This document shows positions 6,454 through 9,083 of a stretch of DNA of 9,083 nt, piece by piece. The notes under the pieces are model-generated. The model worked only from the letters and a program-made list of their open reading frames with translations, was not told where the DNA came from and did no database searches. Within the stretch, counting starts at the first letter, position 1; each line of letters opens with the position of its first letter. Source of the stretch: Chloroflexota bacterium (GTDB taxonomy: Bacteria; Chloroflexota; Anaerolineae; 4572-78; J111); the NCBI GenBank assembly GCA_003694775.1, contig RFJV01000149.1, positions 1 through 9,083 on the forward strand, in the 5' to 3' direction. The position numbers and the translations under genes are program-made.

Positions 6454-7680
6454 TTATTGGCTATTCCGCCGGGGTCTCCGCCGCCGGCGAGGTTGGGCCG
6501 CGGACTGGTCGTCTGCCGCGGGAGACGGAGCCGCGGTCGGCAGGTCAAACTGAAGCGGATACCGGCCGTACTCCACCGCCGCATCGAACAGCAGAAACAG
6601 GTTTTCGGGCGGTACGTCCCACTGGATATGGTTGGACGGGGCCAGAATATACCCGCCGCCCGGCCCTAACTGGTGAAGCCGGGTTTTCACTTCTTCGACC
6701 ACCCGCGGCGGGTCGCCCTGCAAAGCCTCGCGGATGTCGATACCGCCCATAAAGACCAGCCGGTCCCCGTATTCTGCCTTGACGGCGTAAAAATCGGTCA
6801 CGGGCAGGGGTTCCAGGGGGTGGAAGATGTCGGCGCCGATGTCAATCAGGCGGGAGAGGAAGGGGGTCATGGCGCCGTCGGAATGGAAGATGATTTTCAC
6901 GTGGGGGCTGTGGGCCTTGAGCCGGGCAATCATCCGGCGGTACGGCTCCTTGAAGTAGCGGTCGAACATGTCCAGGGAAATCATGGTGTTCTTGTTGCCA
7001 GCAAAGTCATCGCCGGGCAGTTCCAGCATATCCAGCCGCTCGCCGGCAATGTCCAGGAAGCGGAGCATCATAGCCGTGTAGCAGTCGAACAGGCGGGAGG
7101 TGAGGGCCTCCACCACCTCCGGCGACAGCACCAGGTCGGTGAAGAATTTTTCGTGCCGGCGCAGAGACTGGGCCATCTCGAACGGCCCGTACGAGGCCAC
7201 TGCCCGCCCGATAACCGCGTACTCTTCCCCCAGGGCCTCGATTTCCCGCAGACGTGCCCGGATGAGGTCCGGCTGAACCGCCTCGTCGGGGGTGGGCAGG
7301 GGGTGCTCCATTATCTGCTCCACAGTGGCGTGCTCCAGCGGATGGTGGCGCGCGGTGCGGTACAGGCCGCTGGTATCCCAGATGATACCGAAAGCGTCGC
7401 TCCCGTCCGGGCGGGGATGGCTGGTCGCGGCCACCGCGCCGGGGTCTACATGGCGCACGTCGATGTGAAGCCGGGCCATCAGCCGGTCATCGTAGTAGTT
7501 GACCGAATGAAGCCGGTCGGGGCGGAAGGGAGGCACCGGCTCCCAACCCAGCCGGTCGAGGGCGGCAAAGTACAGCCGGTCGGTGATGCCGTACCAGCTT
7601 CCCCACAGCGACAGGGGCACGCGGTCCGGCTCCTGGTGATGGATGGCGGTCAGGACACGTTCACGAGGGGTCAAAGGCAT
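6454..7680 (-). CDS. Uroporphyrinogen decarboxylase (URO-D) superfamily protein, role unknown
   Basis: Protein of 408 residues. Family marks: [18 protein letters not shown] at the N-terminus (5-22), IIFHSDGAM (264-271), [11 protein letters not shown] (281-291), FMGGID (310-315) and [13 protein letters not shown] (349-361), as in the MtaA/HemE-like group. It is unlikely to be true HemE: the RQAGRY-type arginine motif is not seen and the context is sugar catabolism. It is unlikely to be a zinc methyltransferase of MtaA type: the HxC...C cysteines are absent (the only Cys is 200). Residues 381-408 form a Pro/Ala then Arg-rich tail with eight Arg between 398 and 405. The ATG at 7680 is two bases after the TGA of the upstream oxidoreductase, implying coupling; an in-frame ATG at 7866 would overlap that gene by 184 bp and is rejected. 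Confidence 0.87.
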   Translation of the reverse strand: MPLTPRERVLTAIHHQEPDRVPLSLWGSWYGITDRLYFAALDRLGWEPVPPFRPDRLHSVNYYDDRLMARLHIDVRHVDPGAVAATSHPRPDGSDAFGIIWDTSGLYRTARHHPLEHATVEQIMEHPLPTPDEAVQPDLIRARLREIEALGEEYAVIGRAVASYGPFEMAQSLRRHEKFFTDLVLSPEVVEALTSRLFDCYTAMMLRFLDIAGERLDMLELPGDDFAGNKNTMISLDMFDRYFKEPYRRMIARLKAHSPHVKIIFHSDGAMTPFLSRLIDIGADIFHPLEPLPVTDFYAVKAEYGDRLVFMGGIDIREALQGDPPRVVEEVKTRLHQLGPGGGYILAPSNHIQWDVPPENLFLLFDAAVEYGRYPLQFDLPTAAPSPAADDQSAAQPRRRRRPRRNSQ

Positions 7681-7682
7681 GG

Positions 7683-8879
7683 TCAGGCTTCCACCACCTT
7701 CTGCACAATGCGTCCGCTGGCCTTTTCCTTCAGGATAACTTTGAGCCGACCGTCGGGCATTTTTTCCTGCTTCACCAGAAAGTGGTCGGCATCGTATTCG
7801 GTCAGCTCGACGCCGGTGTCCACCTCGTCGGAGCCGCGCCAGTCGTCCAGCAGAACCGGCTCCCACCGTTTGGACTCTACCGAGCGGTAGGCCGCGTCCA
7901 TAATGGCATTGACCACGTAGCCATCGTAAAAGGTTTCCATTGGCTGGGTGCCGGCGTCCAGCGCGTTGAGCATGTCGTTGAACATTTCGACATACCCCAG
8001 CGCGCCCACTTCATCCCCCACGGGGAAGAGCCAGCCGGTCTCGCCTTCGGCTTTTTCGGCCACGTAGCCCTTTTCACCGACCGCTGTGAACATGTCGAAG
8101 CCGGTGCGGAGCCAGTGGTTGAGCCAGATAGTGCCTTCTGTGCCCGACACCTCGTCCCGCAGGTCCATCCCGCCGCGGAAGGTCCAGCTTACCTCGAACT
8201 GGCCGATAGCGCCGTTGGCATACTTGACCAGGCCGATGGCGTGGTCCTCGGCCTCGATGGGATGCACCTGGGTATCGGCCCAGCACATCACTTCTACGGG
8301 CCGCACCTCCTTGCCAATGAAGCTGCGCCCGATTTCTATGCAGTGACAGCCCATATCGATGATAACTCCGCCGCCGGAAATCTCTTTGGTCCAGAACCAG
8401 TCGCTGTGCGGGCCGGGATGGGTTTCGCGGGAGCGGGTCCAGAGCACCTTGCCCAAGGCGCCGTTCCGCACGGACTGCAGGGCCTTGAGCGTTTTGGGCG
8501 TGTAGACCAGGTCTTCCAGATAACCGTGGAACACGCCGGCCTTCTCTACGGCGTCCAGCATCTGTTTGGCCTCTGCCGCGGTCCGGGCCAGGGGTTTGGT
8601 GCACAGCACAGCCTTGCCAGCTTCCGCGGCCATGATAGCGGCTTCAGCGTGCTGGTTGTTCGGCAGACCGATGACCACCACATCGGTTTCCGGGTCGTTG
8701 ATGGCCTCGGCCAGGTCGGTGGTCCAGCGGGGAATTCCCCAATCCCCGGCAAACTTTTTGGCCCGCTCCGGTGTCCGGGAATAGACCACCTCCACCCGGT
8801 CGCGACTGCGGTTGCCGTGCAGGCTCATGGTGTAAAACATGCCAATCAGGCCGGTTCCCAGCATGGTAATTTTGCTCAT
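7683..8879 (-). CDS. Gfo/Idh/MocA-family oxidoreductase (first in operon)
   Basis: NAD(P)-dependent sugar oxidoreductase of 398 residues and the first gene behind the main promoter. Rossmann motif GTGLIG (8-13); the EKP motif reads TKP (94-96), keeping the key Lys95 but losing the Glu; the substrate domain has [15 protein letters not shown] with active-site Asp175 and His179. Residues about 349-398 form an added C-terminal segment with alternating hydrophobic residues ([25 protein letters not shown]), probably beta strands, beyond where most relatives end. The ATG at 8879 follows AAGGGAG by 8 nt; an upstream in-frame ATG at 8969 has no support and would use most of the mRNA leader. Its role in the pathway, oxidising the incoming sugar or reducing a keto product, cannot be told apart. 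Confidence 0.94.
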   Translation of the reverse strand: MSKITMLGTGLIGMFYTMSLHGNRSRDRVEVVYSRTPERAKKFAGDWGIPRWTTDLAEAINDPETDVVVIGLPNNQHAEAAIMAAEAGKAVLCTKPLARTAAEAKQMLDAVEKAGVFHGYLEDLVYTPKTLKALQSVRNGALGKVLWTRSRETHPGPHSDWFWTKEISGGGVIIDMGCHCIEIGRSFIGKEVRPVEVMCWADTQVHPIEAEDHAIGLVKYANGAIGQFEVSWTFRGGMDLRDEVSGTEGTIWLNHWLRTGFDMFTAVGEKGYVAEKAEGETGWLFPVGDEVGALGYVEMFNDMLNALDAGTQPMETFYDGYVVNAIMDAAYRSVESKRWEPVLLDDWRGSDEVDTGVELTEYDADHFLVKQEKMPDGRLKVILKEKASGRIVQKVVEA

Positions 8880-8918
8880 CGCCTGTTCTCCCTTGAATGT
8901 GCGCGCGGTACAGAATCG

Positions 8919-8950
8919 TTTTGCCGAACTTGTGCCCAAGCCCGGCAAAA
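8919..8950 (-). ncRNA. 14-bp leader hairpin with GGCA tetraloop, structured 5' UTR element
   Basis: In minus-strand RNA the arms are UUUUGCCG (8950-8943), GG and CUUG, then loop GGCA, then CAAG, UU and CGGCAAAA (8926-8919). The inner GG opposite UU forms two G-U pairs, giving 14 continuous pairs. On the plus strand those positions would be AA/CC mismatches, so the structure is better in the operon's own transcript. It lies about 28-60 nt after the predicted start and 40 nt before the first ATG. No U tract follows, so it is not a terminator. It could equally be a DNA-level operator dyad. Confidence 0.6.
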
Positions 8951-8983
8951 GTTCCGAATGTCCGGTCATTTAAATTTGGCCGA

Positions 8984-9012
8984 ATTATAAACGTGGGGTA
9001 TGATATTGTCAA
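8984..9012 (-). promoter_or_regulatory. Consensus sigma70 promoter of the catabolic operon
   Basis: Perfect TTGACA (9012-9007), 17-nt spacer and perfect TATAAT (8989-8984) on the minus strand. Predicted start is near 8977, giving a leader of about 98 nt. A perfect consensus promoter generally needs repression, which fits the ROK repressor gene downstream. The heptad array ends only four bases upstream of the -35. Confidence 0.88.
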
Positions 9013-9016
9013 TTTT

Positions 9017-9083
9017 GGGGATTGGGGATTGGGGATTAGAGATTTGGAGATTGGAGATTGGGGATTAGAGATTAGAGATTGGA
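9017..9083. repeat. Heptad tandem repeat, consensus RGRGATT, at least nine copies, runs off the edge
   Basis: Units GGGGATT, AGAGATT and GGAGATT recur every seven bases from 9017, with one extra T at 9045, and a partial unit at the window end. No gene is supported. It forms the upstream flank of the main operon promoter. Confidence 0.92.

Noticed and set aside
7681..7866. 62-residue N-terminal extension of the URO-D protein
   Set aside because: It overlaps the end of the first oxidoreductase in another frame, is Arg/Gly-rich without motifs, and the family N-terminus begins at the ATG at 7680.
6673..8990. Two long plus-strand open frames of about 400 codons (6673-7890 and 7782-8990)
   Set aside because: Both are antisense to the URO-D and first oxidoreductase genes, rich in His/Gly/Val/Gln, with no motifs or ribosome-binding sites.

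Overview
The window is a GC-rich bacterial segment (roughly 60% GC by eye) with eight protein genes, all on the minus strand and tightly packed. It reads as a carbohydrate-catabolism locus. The organism is most likely a member of the Chloroflexota (Anaerolineae/Caldilineae type). The pointers are a lipoprotein sugar-binding protein with a long Ala/Glu/Gln/Pro linker, sugar clusters rich in Gfo/Idh/MocA, ROK and URO-D family members, and short intergenic runs of degenerate 7-mer repeats. This assignment is an inference from style, not a phylogenetic result.

Read in the direction of transcription (high to low coordinates), the locus opens with a heptad repeat array (9017-9083, running off the edge). 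A textbook sigma70 promoter follows (TTGACA, 17-nt spacer, TATAAT; 8984-9012), then a leader with a 14-bp hairpin (8919-8950). The structural genes come next: a Gfo/Idh/MocA oxidoreductase (7683-8879), a URO-D-superfamily protein of unknown role (6454-7680), a second Gfo/Idh/MocA oxidoreductase (5270-6421), a TIM-barrel sugar isomerase/epimerase-like protein (4213-5130), a ROK sugar kinase (3249-4211) and a DeoC-like aldolase (2469-3152). Spacing is 2 nt, 32 nt, 139 nt (repeats), 1 nt and 96 nt (repeats), so these six genes are probably one operon.

After a hairpin (2415-2448), a second near-consensus promoter (2366-2394) drives a ROK-family transcriptional regulator (1025-2251). Its leader carries a pair of similar dyads that look like operators. 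Last, 271 bp further on, is the start of a sugar ABC transporter substrate-binding lipoprotein (1-753), cut by the window edge; the permease and ATPase genes may lie beyond it.

Together the genes fit uptake of a sugar or glycoside, oxidation and isomerisation or cleavage by the dehydrogenase/TIM-barrel set, phosphorylation by the ROK kinase and C-C cleavage by the aldolase, under control of the ROK repressor. The substrate cannot be read from the sequence. The parts least explained by known pathways are the URO-D protein, the DeoC variant with an altered phosphate loop, the leader hairpin, and five short-period repeat arrays that fill the gaps up to the edges of promoter, ribosome-binding and stop signals.
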